Numbered from the stretch's first letter, positions 25,351 to 34,129 are shown. The stretch: DNA of 64,000 nt from Novosphingobium subterraneum (GCF_000807925.1 NZ_JRVC01000001.1:310001-374000); one strand, 5' to 3'. Numbers and translations are program-made. Notes: generated from the letters alone by a model not told the origin.

Positions 25351-26881
25351 CGGCAGCCTCCTCAGCCGCATGCATCAGCGTGAAATGAAAACGGCTTCCG
25401 CCGGTGTCGGGATGCTCGGCCCAAATGCGTCCCCCATGGGCTTCGACGATCGTGCGGCAGATCGACAGGCCCAACCCCATCCCTTCCTGCTTGCCGCTGA
25501 CGAAGGCCTCGAACAGTCGAGGGCGGATGTCGGGCGCGATGCCGGGGCCGGTGTCGTGCACCGTGACTTCGACGTATCCGTCCGGCCGAAGCCTGGTTCC
25601 AACGGTCAAATCCCGGACTTGGCTTTGCGCCGTGGCCTCAACCGCGTTGCGCATCAGGTTGAGCAGAACTTGCTGGATCTGCACCCGATCGACCAGCACT
25701 GGCGTCGCCAGCGGGTCGAGGTTGAACAAGGCGCGCACGCCATTCTCGCGGGCACCGGTTAGCGCGAGCCGACCGGCATCCTCGATCAGGCCAGGCAATT
25801 GCTCGACGCGCTTGTCGACCTCGCCCTTCGCAACGAATTCGCGCAGCCGGCGAACAATGTCGCCGGCCCGGAATGTCTCGTTCGCCGCTTCCGCGAGCGC
25901 GTCGCGCATGATTATCGCGTTCTCGTCGGCCGCCTCCTCGAGCATGTCGCGCGATTCCTCCAGATAGTTCGCCACGGCGGTCAACGGCTGGTTGAGTTCG
26001 TGCGCCAGCGTTGAGGCCATGGTGCCCATGGCGCTCAGCCGCGAGACATGGACCAGTTCGGCTTGCAATTCCTTGAGCTTGAGCTCGTCGCGCTCCTTCT
26101 CCGTCAGGTCGCGGATGAAGCCCGTGAAAATCCGTTCGCCATCCTTCCCCGCCTCGCCAACCGAGAGTTCAAGCGGAAAGGTCGTTCCATCGCGCCGTTG
26201 TCCGGTCACGACCCGGCCGATCCCGATGATCCGCTTCTCGCCGGTCGTGCAGTAGTGCTCCAGATAGGCGTCGTGGCGTTCGCGATCCGGAGTGGGCATC
26301 AGGCACGATACGTTGGCTCCGAGCAGCTCGCTTTCCTCATAGCCGAACAATCGTTCGGCCGCGGCGCTGAACGAGGAAATCCGGCCACGCTCATCGATCA
26401 CGATCATGGCGTCCGGAACCGTCGCCAGGATCGAGTTCAAATGCTGTTCGCGCGCCTCCATCGCCTCGCGGATCGCGGCCTCTTCGGTGACATCGCGCGC
26501 GATGCAGAAATAGCCCAGCAATCGGTCGCCTTCGCGCAAGGCAGCAAACGACACATGTGCGAGATATTCCAAGCCCGATTGGCGAACCCGCCAGCCATTG
26601 CGCTCAAACGACTTGCCACGCCGGGCCGCTTCAAGATCGGCAACCGGAAGACCGGAAGCGGCTTCATCGGGCGCGTAGAAAATTTCGTGAGACTGACCGA
26701 TAGCATCGGCCGGACACCAATGGTCGGCGCGCCCTTCGTCGTCGCTCAGCGCCAGGATCTGGCCACGACTATCGAGCAAAACAAAAAAATGCCCAGGGGC
26801 GCTCAGGAAGGCGAGATAGGCGAGCCGAGGCAGGTCTGGCTGGTTGCCATCCGGGGCCGGCCTGTGCCGATCGCCCGCCAT
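25340..26881 (-). CDS. fixL: FixL-like oxygen-sensing histidine kinase (PAS - heme PAS - HisKA - HATPase)
   Basis: A 513-residue soluble kinase. An N-terminal PAS (residues ~18-135) is followed by a second PAS whose core reads like heme-binding Fix[12 protein letters not shown] carrying the candidate proximal His203, then [20 protein letters not shown], which contains the arginine-rich segment that contacts bound oxygen in FixL. The H-box TLAHELNQP has His294; N box [10 protein letters not shown] and G boxes DTGPGIA and GMGLGLS follow. The frame is open far upstream (to 27562), but residues before ATG 26881 are low-quality shadow sequence. It should phosphorylate the FixJ encoded next in response to low oxygen or NO. 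Confidence 0.88.
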   Translation of the reverse strand: MAGDRHRPAPDGNQPDLPRLAYLAFLSAPGHFFVLLDSRGQILALSDDEGRADHWCPADAIGQSHEIFYAPDEAASGLPVADLEAARRGKSFERNGWRVRQSGLEYLAHVSFAALREGDRLLGYFCIARDVTEEAAIREAMEAREQHLNSILATVPDAMIVIDERGRISSFSAAAERLFGYEESELLGANVSCLMPTPDRERHDAYLEHYCTTGEKRIIGIGRVVTGQRRDGTTFPLELSVGEAGKDGERIFTGFIRDLTEKERDELKLKELQAELVHVSRLSAMGTMASTLAHELNQPLTAVANYLEESRDMLEEAADENAIIMRDALAEAANETFRAGDIVRRLREFVAKGEVDKRVEQLPGLIEDAGRLALTGARENGVRALFNLDPLATPVLVDRVQIQQVLLNLMRNAVEATAQSQVRDLTVGTRLRPDGYVEVTVHDTGPGIAPDIRPRLFEAFVSGKQEGMGLGLSICRTIVEAHGGRIWAEHPDTGGSRFHFTLMHAAEEAADER

Positions 26882-27216
26882 GTCTAGCACGCCACGCTTG
26901 CGACCCGCGGGCGGAAAAGCCGGTCCTCGCGAAAGTCGCTTCGGGCAGTCATTGGAAACATGCGAATGGAATCTTCCGGTACACGCGCTGGGCCTTCGTT
27001 CTAGAATACGCACAGCGACCGGCCACCCCTCACGAATTTCGGACACGTGTCCCGTCCGCTGGCCGCACCGGTGAGGCGCGCTCATATTTTTCCCGGGAAT
27101 CACCCCCGTGAGGGCTGCAGCGCTCGGGACAGCCCTCTCGGGGGTGATTGGCAGTTTACCGCGACATTTCGGCCTCGTTTGCAACGGCGGACCGGTCGAG
27201 TCAGCGCCGCAAACGG
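26882..27216. other. 335-bp non-coding gap upstream of fixL
   Basis: No gene can be supported here: the open frames crossing it are extensions of fixL or shadows. It holds the long inverted repeat at 27098-27149. The minus-strand promoter of fixL must lie in it, but no clear -35/-10 pair or TACGTA box was recognised. Confidence 0.5.
27098..27149. repeat. 20-bp inverted repeat with 12-bp loop
   Basis: Arms 27098-27117 and 27130-27149 match at 19 of 20 positions (CAGCCCTC-A/T-CGGGGGTGATT). The loop is 12 bases with a GCAGCGC core. It could be a terminator for the DUF411 gene (minus strand), although no clear T run follows, or a protein-binding or recombination site. It is longer than typical terminators. 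Confidence 0.6.
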
Positions 27217-27645
27217 TCAATGCCGCGCATAGACAGTCGGCGCCCCGGCGCCGATGGCGTAAACCGCAAAGCGTTGGGGTTCCTGCCCCGGCACTTCCAT
27301 CCCCGGCGACCCCAGTGGCATGCCGCCGACCGCAAGGCCGCTCACGCCTCTCGGCCTTGCCGAAAGGACACGCCGCATATCCTCGATCGGAACGTGACCT
27401 TCGAAGGCCATCCCGTCGATCACGGCGGTGTGGCACGAACGGAGGGTGGGTGGAATTCCATACCTTGCCTGAAGGGCTGCGCGGTTGGAGGCGTCGACCG
27501 CTCTGATGGTCTTGCCCAGCCCCTTGCGGACTTGTGCCGCCCACTTCTCGCAACAGCCGCATCCGGGATCCCGGTGCATGATTGCCGCGGTCGAGGCCAT
27601 GGCGGGTGAACCCGCTAACGCCAGTGCCAGAATGAGTTTTCGCAT
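27217..27645 (-). CDS. DUF411 metal-binding exported protein
   Basis: A 142-residue protein with a signal peptide (to ASTAA) and the DUF411 core: [11 protein letters not shown] with the CGCC metal site, a second conserved region [18 protein letters not shown], and the ending block [18 protein letters not shown]. The family is linked to copper resistance, and the Cys/His pattern suggests a periplasmic copper chaperone. It is the last gene of a long minus-strand copper operon, followed by the inverted repeat at 27098. Confidence 0.87.
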   Translation of the reverse strand: MRKLILALALAGSPAMASTAAIMHRDPGCGCCEKWAAQVRKGLGKTIRAVDASNRAALQARYGIPPTLRSCHTAVIDGMAFEGHVPIEDMRRVLSARPRGVSGLAVGGMPLGSPGMEVPGQEPQRFAVYAIGAGAPTVYARH

Positions 27646-27666
27646 TGTATATCTCGCCTTCCTGAA

Positions 27667-27697
27667 GTGCTCAGGCGGCAGCTAGCCGCCTGAGCAC
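27667..27697 (-). terminator. Strong hairpin between the 27706 gene and DUF411
   Basis: A perfect 13-bp stem (GTGCTCAGGCGGC and its complement) with a 5-base loop AGCTA lies 8 bases after the stop of the small Cys-rich gene and 22 bases before the DUF411 start. No run of T follows. It may terminate or attenuate transcription into the DUF411 gene, or stabilise the upstream message. Confidence 0.5.
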
Positions 27698-27705
27698 CGA
27701 GTTGC

Positions 27706-27906
27706 CTACTTGTGTTCCATGCCGCCCATGGCGTGGCCCGCATGATCGTCGGACGCTGCCTCGGCTTTGTCCTGACAACAGGCCATCTTGCCATGTTCGT
27801 CCTTCTTGCAGCAGCACTCCTTCTTCGGAGCGGAAGGCGGTTCTGCGGCAAAAGCCGCTGTCGACAGGGTGAGCGCGAACGCGCCAAGCAGATAGTTGAG
27901 TTTCAT
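27706..27906 (-). CDS. Small secreted Cys/His/Met-rich protein
   Basis: A 66-residue protein with a signal peptide (residues 1-20, AAFAA). The mature ~45 residues hold a CCCKK cluster, ACCQ, and a HAGHAMGGMEHK tail, so it is strongly metal-binding in composition. Such a mini-protein in a copper operon is probably a periplasmic copper scavenger. Its start lies 17 bases after the preceding gene's stop on the minus strand. No named family recognised. Confidence 0.65.
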   Translation of the reverse strand: MKLNYLLGAFALTLSTAAFAAEPPSAPKKECCCKKDEHGKMACCQDKAEAASDDHAGHAMGGMEHK

Positions 27907-27923
27907 GATCTATTGCTCCGTGA

Positions 27924-28265
27924 TCAGGTTGAATGATTTGGCATGGCCTGATCTCGCGGCGGCGGATGCGGTGGTTTGAGGGCAATTCCCTTAATCGAGG
28001 TTGCTGCCTCCTCTTTGGGCACCGGATCATTCCAGACTGCGACCGGCTGCACGGTCGGCGGCTCGGCCGCGCGTGAGGCGCAGGCATGACAAGCCATGGC
28101 AGAATCTTTCGCGTGACCATCGGGCACCGGAAGATGACCGTCTTGCGCGTTCGAGCAATCCATCGCCATCGATGTCGCCGCGGCTAGCGGTGCCGCATCA
28201 GCACACAACGGCCCGGTCTGTAATGCGAGGCCGAGAGCGAGAAACAGAACAGCCAAAAACTTCAT
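27924..28265 (-). CDS. Small exported Cys/His-containing protein of the copper operon
   Basis: A 113-residue protein with a signal peptide (residues 1-22, ending near GPLCADA), a Met/Cys segment (SMAMDCSNAQDGH), a MACHACAS motif, and a Pro/His-rich C-terminus (KPPHPPPRDQAMPNHS). The Cys-His motif resembles metal or heme-like binding sites, but a single CHAC is not a heme motif. Its ATG at 28265 overlaps the stop of the PepSY gene (ATGA), which fixes the start. Function unknown. Confidence 0.6.
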   Translation of the reverse strand: MKFLAVLFLALGLALQTGPLCADAAPLAAATSMAMDCSNAQDGHLPVPDGHAKDSAMACHACASRAAEPPTVQPVAVWNDPVPKEEAATSIKGIALKPPHPPPRDQAMPNHST

Positions 28266-28981
28266 GCCGCCCGCCTTTTCCGGCGAAACGGCCAGCGCAT
28301 GAAGAGCAGGATCGCGCCCGCAATAGCGAGCACCAAGCCGCCGCACGCAAAGGCCAGCAACCACCAAGTGTTGAAATTCTCGTGGTTCTTCCAGTCCATG
28401 ATGTGGAGGCTCCAGAAGAAATCGTAGAGCCGCCACGTCCCGTTGCGAACCGCCGTCAACTTGCCCGAGTCCGCCGCGACGAAAACGCTGGTGCTGTCAG
28501 GATCGGCAAAGGCCACGCGCCATGCGGGAAGCGCGCCGCGATATTCGGGGCTTTCGGCAAGGACGCGAGAAACTTTGGCATCGGGCTTGACCGGAGCCTT
28601 CCACGCATCGCGTGCAATTGCGAGGGCAAGCGCTGCGTCAACCGGCAGTAGTGGCGCGCCGCTCACCGCATCGAAAAGAGTGGTTCCCTCCGCCGTCGCG
28701 ACCAGGGCGACTGGGCGATTGGCGAGCATGGCGAAGGATACCGACTCGACCGGGGTCTTGGCCGCCGCGACCAGGCGGGTCGGCGCGACGAAATCGACGC
28801 CTTTCGGCATCGCGACAACGCGCTCGCGGTCCACAAGATGTTCGCCGCGCACTTGCTCGATGGGCAGATAACTCATCAGCACACCGCTCGAAAACCAGAT
28901 CAGGAGCTGCGCCCCGATAACCAGCGCCAACCATTTGTGAATGCGGCTCGCGGCGACATGAACCCTTACCTTCGCTCCCAT
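28262..28981 (-). CDS. PepSY-domain membrane protein
   Basis: A 239-residue protein with an N-terminal helix (LVIGAQLLIWFSSGVLMSY, residues ~20-38) and a C-terminal helix (WLLAFACGGLVLAIAGAILL), enclosing a periplasmic PepSY-like region, with the conserved WRLYDFFWSLHIMDW block. The basic end RRKRRAA is cytoplasmic. The family often works with iron or copper reduction/uptake. ATG 28981 is preferred because GGGGGA lies just upstream; an upstream GTG at 28999 is in the same frame. It is in the middle of the minus-strand copper run. Confidence 0.8.
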   Translation of the reverse strand: MGAKVRVHVAASRIHKWLALVIGAQLLIWFSSGVLMSYLPIEQVRGEHLVDRERVVAMPKGVDFVAPTRLVAAAKTPVESVSFAMLANRPVALVATAEGTTLFDAVSGAPLLPVDAALALAIARDAWKAPVKPDAKVSRVLAESPEYRGALPAWRVAFADPDSTSVFVAADSGKLTAVRNGTWRLYDFFWSLHIMDWKNHENFNTWWLLAFACGGLVLAIAGAILLFMRWPFRRKRRAA

Positions 28982-29044
28982 TGGTCCCCCGATTTGCACC
29001 CATTGCGACCGCCTCCGATCACCATCGGCGTTCCGATTGTTGCC

Positions 29045-29422
29045 TTATCTTATGTCGCTCATGTCATGGCCCGCATGAGGATCGGCTTCGCCGGGCGGCG
29101 GTGCGGTCTTGGTGGGCACGGGCGTTGCAGCCTTGGATTCCGCTCTCTGTTGAGGTTTTGGTGCGCCGGCCCTTGAAGCTGGTTTTGGTTTCGGGGTGCT
29201 GGGCTCTGGTACCGGTTTTGCTTCGGATCGTTGCGGCGCGCCCTCCGGCCCCGCCGGTGATCCGCTTGCGCCACTATCCGTTGCCGTCACGTCTGCCTGG
29301 GCTTCCGCTAAAGCCGGTCCCGAATTTGCCGATTGGTCGGGCGCAAAGGGCTGTTTAGTCGCGCCGCAGCCGGCAAGCGCAGACGCCGCCGCTATTAATG
29401 CGAGAGGAGCGAGCTTATTCAA
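29045..29422 (-). CDS. Putative lipoprotein with His-rich C-terminus
   Basis: A 125-residue protein with a lipobox (LAGC, Cys19), a long Pro/Ala/Lys low-complexity linker (KPVPEPSTPKPKPASRAG), and a C-terminal HAGHDM motif. It resembles a metal-binding tail on a flexible tether, like the small copper-operon proteins nearby. It follows copB by 64 bases on the same strand. No enzymatic domain. Confidence 0.55.
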   Translation of the reverse strand: MNKLAPLALIAAASALAGCGATKQPFAPDQSANSGPALAEAQADVTATDSGASGSPAGPEGAPQRSEAKPVPEPSTPKPKPASRAGAPKPQQRAESKAATPVPTKTAPPPGEADPHAGHDMSDIR

Positions 29423-29486
29423 GAAAATACCCTTGGAAAGATGGATCTGCTGGTCCGCTACGAACCGTTCCTCCAGACTAACTCCT

Positions 29487-30785
29487 CTAGAACCAGACCC
29501 GCACGCCCATCACAAAGTGCGGGTCAGAGACTTCTCCTCCGTTCGCTCTGACGAAGCGAGCGGATTCGCCAAACTGCCTAGTCCACTCAAAGCCTGCATA
29601 AGGTGCAAACTCCTTTCTGATTTCGTAGCGGAAGCGAACCCCAAGCTCGAGGTTCGAAAGGCCATCTCCGACCCCAAGCTCGGGAATGGCTTGCGCGGAA
29701 AAATTGGCCTCGATCCGGGGCTGCAAGATCAGCCGCTGGGTAATGCGCTGATCGTAAAATCCCTCGAACCGGCCGCGCAGTTCCCCCTTGTCCGACAAGA
29801 ATGCCGACGCCGTGACCTCGAACCAATTGGGTGCCAGACCTTCAATGGCGACGACAGCATAGGTGCGCGACGGATCAGGCGTCACGTCGTAGCGGACACC
29901 CGCCTGCAGGTTCCAATAGGGTGAGATCGCGCGGGAATAGACGCCGGTCAGCTCAAGATCGTCCAATGCCCCCCTGAACTCGCCCTCGCCTTCATACTTG
30001 AACACGAAGCGGTTGATGTCGCCGCCGAACCAGGCCTCGCCATCGAAACGATAGCTGTCCTTGCCCTTGTGGACGACGTATTCGGCAAGATCGAAGGATA
30101 CATAGCGAAAAGTCGTGCCCCCGGCTTCTTTCATCATCTCGTCGCGCGAGCGCCGCATGGTTTCACTCGGGAAAAACCGGTCGGCATACCAGTCCGAAGG
30201 CGGCGCGGGGGCGGGCGCGTTGCCAGGCGCGAAGTCGGTGCCGGTCGCCGTCCCGGACCCGCCTTGGGGCAATGAAGGAGCGACCTTTGGCGTGCAATGG
30301 CCCATCTTTGCATGCTCAGGTGGGCAGTCCGGATCGACACCGCTTGCTACCGACGAGGCCGTGCCCATAGAAATGCCTGGCATTTCATCGGCTGCGGATC
30401 CCGGAGCCGTCTCCGACGGCTTGGGAGTTTCGGCAGCCGGAGTGCAATGCCCCATCCTTGCGTGCTCGGGCAGGCAACCGTCATCGGATGGCGCGGGCGG
30501 CGGTGCCATCTTCATCGCTGGCATTGTGTCGGGCGTGGATGGCGTCGAACCCGTTGGTTCGGGAACGCAGTGCCCCATTTCCGCGTGTTCAGGCGAGCAT
30601 GTGCTTGCCGAAGGAGGCGCCGCCGGCTTCTGAGCGACTGGCTTTGCAGAAGGCGCCTTGGGTTTGGCGGGCTCGCTAGCGGGCGGCATCGAGCCATGAT
30701 CCATGCTTTGCATCGATTGTGCCGAAGCGGGGACGGCTGCCGCGCAAAACATCACGCTGGCGAGCAACAGTTCGGCTCGGCTCAT
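29487..30785 (-). CDS. copB: CopB-family outer-membrane protein with three Cys-His metal repeats (second copy)
   Basis: A 432-residue CopB. After a signal peptide (to VPASAQ) and MQSMDHGSM, the N-terminal half contains three copies of CxPEHAxMGHC at about residues 62, 103 and 153, spaced by ~40-50 residues of Pro/Met-rich linker. The C-terminal ~230 residues are the CopB barrel, with YWNLQAGVRYD and VAIEGLAPNWFEV, ending in VWF. The repeats are an extension compared with the first copy at 21867. ATG 30785 overlaps the copA stop (ATGA). It would bind copper at the outer membrane. Confidence 0.9.
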   Translation of the reverse strand: MSRAELLLASVMFCAAAVPASAQSMQSMDHGSMPPASEPAKPKAPSAKPVAQKPAAPPSASTCSPEHAEMGHCVPEPTGSTPSTPDTMPAMKMAPPPAPSDDGCLPEHARMGHCTPAAETPKPSETAPGSAADEMPGISMGTASSVASGVDPDCPPEHAKMGHCTPKVAPSLPQGGSGTATGTDFAPGNAPAPAPPSDWYADRFFPSETMRRSRDEMMKEAGGTTFRYVSFDLAEYVVHKGKDSYRFDGEAWFGGDINRFVFKYEGEGEFRGALDDLELTGVYSRAISPYWNLQAGVRYDVTPDPSRTYAVVAIEGLAPNWFEVTASAFLSDKGELRGRFEGFYDQRITQRLILQPRIEANFSAQAIPELGVGDGLSNLELGVRFRYEIRKEFAPYAGFEWTRQFGESARFVRANGGEVSDPHFVMGVRVWF

Positions 30786-32611
30786 GCGCCTACCCCCCGC
30801 GGACGCACGCTGACAACGCGCATCATCCCTGCGTGCATGTGATAGAGCAGATGGCAATGGAACGCCCAGTCACCGACGGCATCGGCGGTAAAGTCGAAAC
30901 TTGCCTTACCGCCTGGCTGCACCAGCACGGTGTGCTTCCTTGGAGAGTATGCGCCCTTGCCGGTCACCAGCTCGAAGAAATGCCCATGGAGATGGATCGG
31001 GTGGCTCATCATTGAATCGTTGATGAGGTTTATCCGCACCCGCTCACCTTCGATGAACGGAATGGGCTCGTGAAAGTCCGACATTTTAACGCCGTCAAAC
31101 GACCACATGAATCGCTCCATGTTGCCGGTCAGGTGAATGTCCAACGAACGATCAGGAGCGTTGACATAGGGATTGCGCTCAAGCGCTACGAGATCGTGAT
31201 AGGTGAGCACTTTGTGCTCGACATTCTCCAATCCCTGGCCCGGTTCGCCCATTCGGTCCACAGGCATCGGCGAGATCGTCTGTACGCCCGGATTTTTCTC
31301 GACTTGCGGTGCCACACTGAAATCACGCATGTTCATCGAACCGTGGTCCATCCCGGACATGGTATCGGAATTGGACATCTCCATGCCGGGCATCGAGTCT
31401 GTCGACGGAGCGGGTGCTCCGGGCATGTCCATCGAGCCGCCGGAGCCATGGCCCATCGCTGCATGATCCATGCCGGACATCGAGCCACCGGACATGTCCA
31501 TCTCGCCCATGCCCATGTCCTTCATATTGGCTAGCGGACGCTCACGCAGCGGCGGGACTGCGGCGACCATCCCCGGGCGCGGCGCTAACGTTGCGCGGCC
31601 CATGCCCGAGCGGTCGTTGGCTTCGGCGACCAGCGTGTAGGCGCGGTCTTCGGCCGGCGTCACGATAACATCATAGGTTTCGGCAACCGCGATCTGAAAC
31701 TCGTCGACCTCGACCGGTCGAACGTTGAGCCCATCGGCTTGCACGATCGTCAGGCGAAGCCCCGGGATGCGGACGTTAAAAATCGACATTGCCGAGGCAT
31801 TGATGATGCGCAGTCGCACCCGCTCGCCCGGCTGGAACAGCGCCGTCCAATTGTCCTTCGGGCCATAGCCGTTGACCAGAAAAGTGTAAGTCGAACCGTT
31901 GACATCGGCGATATCGGTGGGATCCATGCGCATCGCGCCCCAATCAAGCCGGTCCTTAAGCGGCTGATCCTTGCCCGACAGCAGACCTCCGAGCGTCTGG
32001 CGCTGCATATTGAAGTGCCCGGGATTGACCTTGAGCTTGTGAAAAATCGCCTCGGGCGAGAGTCGGCTGTGATCCGAAAGCACGACGACATGCTCCCGAT
32101 CATAGGCCACCGGATCGGCACCCTTGGGATCGATGACGATCGGTCCGTAGTGTCCAAGCTGCTCCTGAAGACCCGAGTGGCTGTGATACCAGTAGGTCCC
32201 CGACTGCATGACAGGGAATTCATAGACGAAGGTTGAGCGCGGCTTGATGCCAGGGAAGCTGACGCCTGGAACCCCGTCCATCTGGAACGGGAGCAGCAAA
32301 CCGTGCCAGTGGATCGAGCTGTCTTCGTCGAGGTCGTTCGTAACAGAGAGGCGAACATTCTGGCCTTCGCGTAGACGGATCAACGGTGCCGGGACAGTCC
32401 CGTTGATCGCGATCGCGCGGCTGACCTTGCCATCGACACGCATGGTCTGACGGGCAATCCGCAAGCTGATGTCGTTACCCGAAACCGTTGGAATCGGCTC
32501 CGTGATCCCCGGCGAGACGGGCTGCGCCCATGCCGGAAACCAGGGTGCAAGGGCGGCTGTTACGCCACCGGCGGCAGCGACGCCGATAAAGGATCTTCTG
32601 TCGAGGGTCAT
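30782..32611 (-). CDS. copA: Multicopper oxidase of the CopA/PcoA family (second copy, long Met-rich linker)
   Basis: A 609-residue Tat-exported oxidase (LDRRSFIGVAAAGG). Copper-binding blocks: HWHG near residue 100, a WYHSHSG block, HPIHLHGHF, and HCHLLYHMHAGM near the C-terminus. Between the second and third cupredoxin domains is a Met/His-rich linker of ~65 residues with repeats like MGMGEMDMSGGSM and MDHGSMNM, which bind extra copper. ATG 32611 is chosen at the Tat signal; the frame runs on to 32677. The ECF-type promoter P1 lies 39-65 bases upstream. First gene of the minus-strand copper operon. Confidence 0.93.
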   Translation of the reverse strand: MTLDRRSFIGVAAAGGVTAALAPWFPAWAQPVSPGITEPIPTVSGNDISLRIARQTMRVDGKVSRAIAINGTVPAPLIRLREGQNVRLSVTNDLDEDSSIHWHGLLLPFQMDGVPGVSFPGIKPRSTFVYEFPVMQSGTYWYHSHSGLQEQLGHYGPIVIDPKGADPVAYDREHVVVLSDHSRLSPEAIFHKLKVNPGHFNMQRQTLGGLLSGKDQPLKDRLDWGAMRMDPTDIADVNGSTYTFLVNGYGPKDNWTALFQPGERVRLRIINASAMSIFNVRIPGLRLTIVQADGLNVRPVEVDEFQIAVAETYDVIVTPAEDRAYTLVAEANDRSGMGRATLAPRPGMVAAVPPLRERPLANMKDMGMGEMDMSGGSMSGMDHAAMGHGSGGSMDMPGAPAPSTDSMPGMEMSNSDTMSGMDHGSMNMRDFSVAPQVEKNPGVQTISPMPVDRMGEPGQGLENVEHKVLTYHDLVALERNPYVNAPDRSLDIHLTGNMERFMWSFDGVKMSDFHEPIPFIEGERVRINLINDSMMSHPIHLHGHFFELVTGKGAYSPRKHTVLVQPGGKASFDFTADAVGDWAFHCHLLYHMHAGMMRVVSVRPRGVGA

Positions 32612-32649
32612 ATCTTGTCCAGGTTCGACGATGGGGATTACACATGGCT

Positions 32650-32676
32650 TTACGCGGCGGGCACATGCATCCCTCA
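32650..32676 (-). promoter_or_regulatory. ECF-type promoter P1 upstream of copA
   Basis: The minus strand has TGAGGGAT (32669-32676), a 13-base spacer, and GCGTAA (32650-32655). The spacing is identical to P2, P3 and P4. It sits 39 bases before the copA ATG. It is proposed as a -35/-10 pair for the ECF sigma factor encoded next door. Confidence 0.7.
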
Positions 32677-32808
32677 CGCATAATCAGAAAATATTCCGCC
32701 AATTGCCCCGCCGCATCGCCATGCAAGTACGGCTCGCGAGCGACCAAACCCCACCGGCTGTCCATAAATGCTGCAAGCGGTGGTACGCTTTGCTAATGAC
32801 GTGCGTGA

Positions 32809-33393
32809 TTAGGGCCGACCGGATACAGGCTCGGCCGCCAACTGCGCCTTCAGTTGACCTCGCGCTCGATAGAGCCTCGTTTCAACTGCCTTTTCGCTGA
32901 TCCCCAGGATCGCGGCGGTCTCGGCTTGGCTCGCTTCCTCGATAGTTCGCAGGATGAGCACTTCGCGAAGCGGCTGCGGCAATTTGGCAATCTCCCTTTC
33001 AACCCGCAGCAGCTCCGCACGGCTCTCGGCTTCGCGCGCAGGCCCAGGCGCATCGCTCCCGAAATCCTCATCGCGTTCGATCGGGCGGGCCAGCGAGAAG
33101 AATGAGCGCACGGCCCGCCGCCGCGCCCAGTCGCGGCACTTGTTGAGCGCGATCCTGGCAATCCAATGCCGAAACGGCCGATCCGGGTCATAGCGGCGGA
33201 TGGCGCCAAACGCCGAAACAAAGCTCTCCTGTAGCAAATCGAGCGCCTCGTTCGGATCGCCGACATTGTTGCGGATTAAACGATAAACCGGATCCTTGTG
33301 GCGACGCATCAATTCCCGAAATGCCTGCGCTTGACCGGCTACCGCAAGGCTTGACAGCTCGTGGTCGTCACATTGCGAAAGATCGAGTGTCAC
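32809..33393 (-). CDS. ECF sigma factor (CnrH-like)
   Basis: A 194-residue sigma-70 family ECF factor: region 2 (YRLIRNNVGDPNEALDLLQESF with the DLLQE core) at residues ~37-60 and region 4 (LREVLILRTIEEASQAETAA, then ILGISEKAVETRLYRAR) at ~140-180. The start overlaps the stop of the CnrX-like gene (ATGA), giving the gene order Y-X-H known from nickel/cobalt cnr systems. Here the neighbours are all copper genes. It should direct RNA polymerase to the TGAGGGRT-N13-GCGTAW promoters found before the copper operons, including its own. Confidence 0.9.
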   Translation of the reverse strand: MTLDLSQCDDHELSSLAVAGQAQAFRELMRRHKDPVYRLIRNNVGDPNEALDLLQESFVSAFGAIRRYDPDRPFRHWIARIALNKCRDWARRRAVRSFFSLARPIERDEDFGSDAPGPAREAESRAELLRVEREIAKLPQPLREVLILRTIEEASQAETAAILGISEKAVETRLYRARGQLKAQLAAEPVSGRP

Positions 33394-33827
33394 TGCGCAT
33401 CGGCGGTCAGGGCTTTGACCACAGTGTTGTCGAACATTTTGGCCTGTTCGGGGTTCAACACCCCGCGCATGGCGAAGAGATGCTCCAGCGTCTCCTTCTG
33501 CAGTTTTCCCATGACCACATGGTTATGGTCGATCGCGGCGGTCACCTTTGGTCCGTACCCGTGCTCTTCCGCGATGGCTTCAGCGAGCCGTACATTCGAC
33601 GCTCGCATTTCAAGTTCGAGCGCCTTTCGCCGAACGGCGAACTTCGCTTCAATCGCCTCAACCTTCGAGCGCTGCTGCGGGGTCAACTCGAGCTTGTCGT
33701 GAAGCAGCGCGTGCAACTCGCTCTCTTTTGCTCGCGGCTGATCCGCGACAAAGCGCCCGATAAAGACGCCTGTCAGCGCCGAAACGAAGGCGACCACGGC
33801 GATCAGCAGAATTTTTCGGTAGCCCAT
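33390..33827 (-). CDS. CnrX-like membrane-anchored periplasmic metal sensor
   Basis: A 145-residue protein with an N-terminal membrane anchor (residues 5-25) and a helical periplasmic domain of the CnrX/heavy-metal-resistance (Spy-like) class: a LHALLHDKLELTPQQ segment with His-x3-His, a following VEAIEAKF helix, and DHNHVVMGKLQKETLEH with His and Met near the expected second metal-site helix. In the cnr system the sensor holds the anti-sigma factor until metal binds. Its start is 2 bases after the CnrY-like stop, and its stop overlaps the sigma gene. Confidence 0.8.
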   Translation of the reverse strand: MGYRKILLIAVVAFVSALTGVFIGRFVADQPRAKESELHALLHDKLELTPQQRSKVEAIEAKFAVRRKALELEMRASNVRLAEAIAEEHGYGPKVTAAIDHNHVVMGKLQKETLEHLFAMRGVLNPEQAKMFDNTVVKALTADAQ

Positions 33828-33829
33828 CG

Positions 33830-34096
33830 TTAGCGTGCATCCAGCAAGGTTGAAGGGGCCAAAGCGGTGCTCGGCGCGAATGGCGAGAGCGGGCGCGCCG
33901 CGACAATCGGGGCACGCGTGGTGACCCCCGCGAAAGCGCCCCAGCCAAGGGAAACCACTGCAGCCAACGCCATGAGGCGGTATGACGCACCAGTCTCGCG
34001 TCGACGATCCGAGAGCATTGCCAATACGTTATCGTCGACGCCGTCCAACAGGCCCACCGGCGGGGGGTGCCGCAACTGTTTCAGGAAATCGTCCAT
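33830..34096 (-). CDS. CnrY-like small membrane anti-sigma protein
   Basis: An ~88-residue protein with a short cytoplasmic N-terminus (DDFLKQLRHPPPVGLLDG), one transmembrane segment (residues ~45-63, LMALAAVVSLGWGAFAG), and a Pro/Ala-rich periplasmic tail. Size, topology and gene position match CnrY/NccY anti-sigma factors, though sequence similarity in these is low. ATG 34096 is preferred over an in-frame TTG at 34114, which would leave almost no leader after P2; GAGGG precedes the ATG. Confidence 0.65.
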   Translation of the reverse strand: MDDFLKQLRHPPPVGLLDGVDDNVLAMLSDRRRETGASYRLMALAAVVSLGWGAFAGVTTRAPIVAARPLSPFAPSTALAPSTLLDAR

Positions 34097-34129
34097 CACA
34101 CCCTCATCCAACAATTGTTCTGCAGCGCC

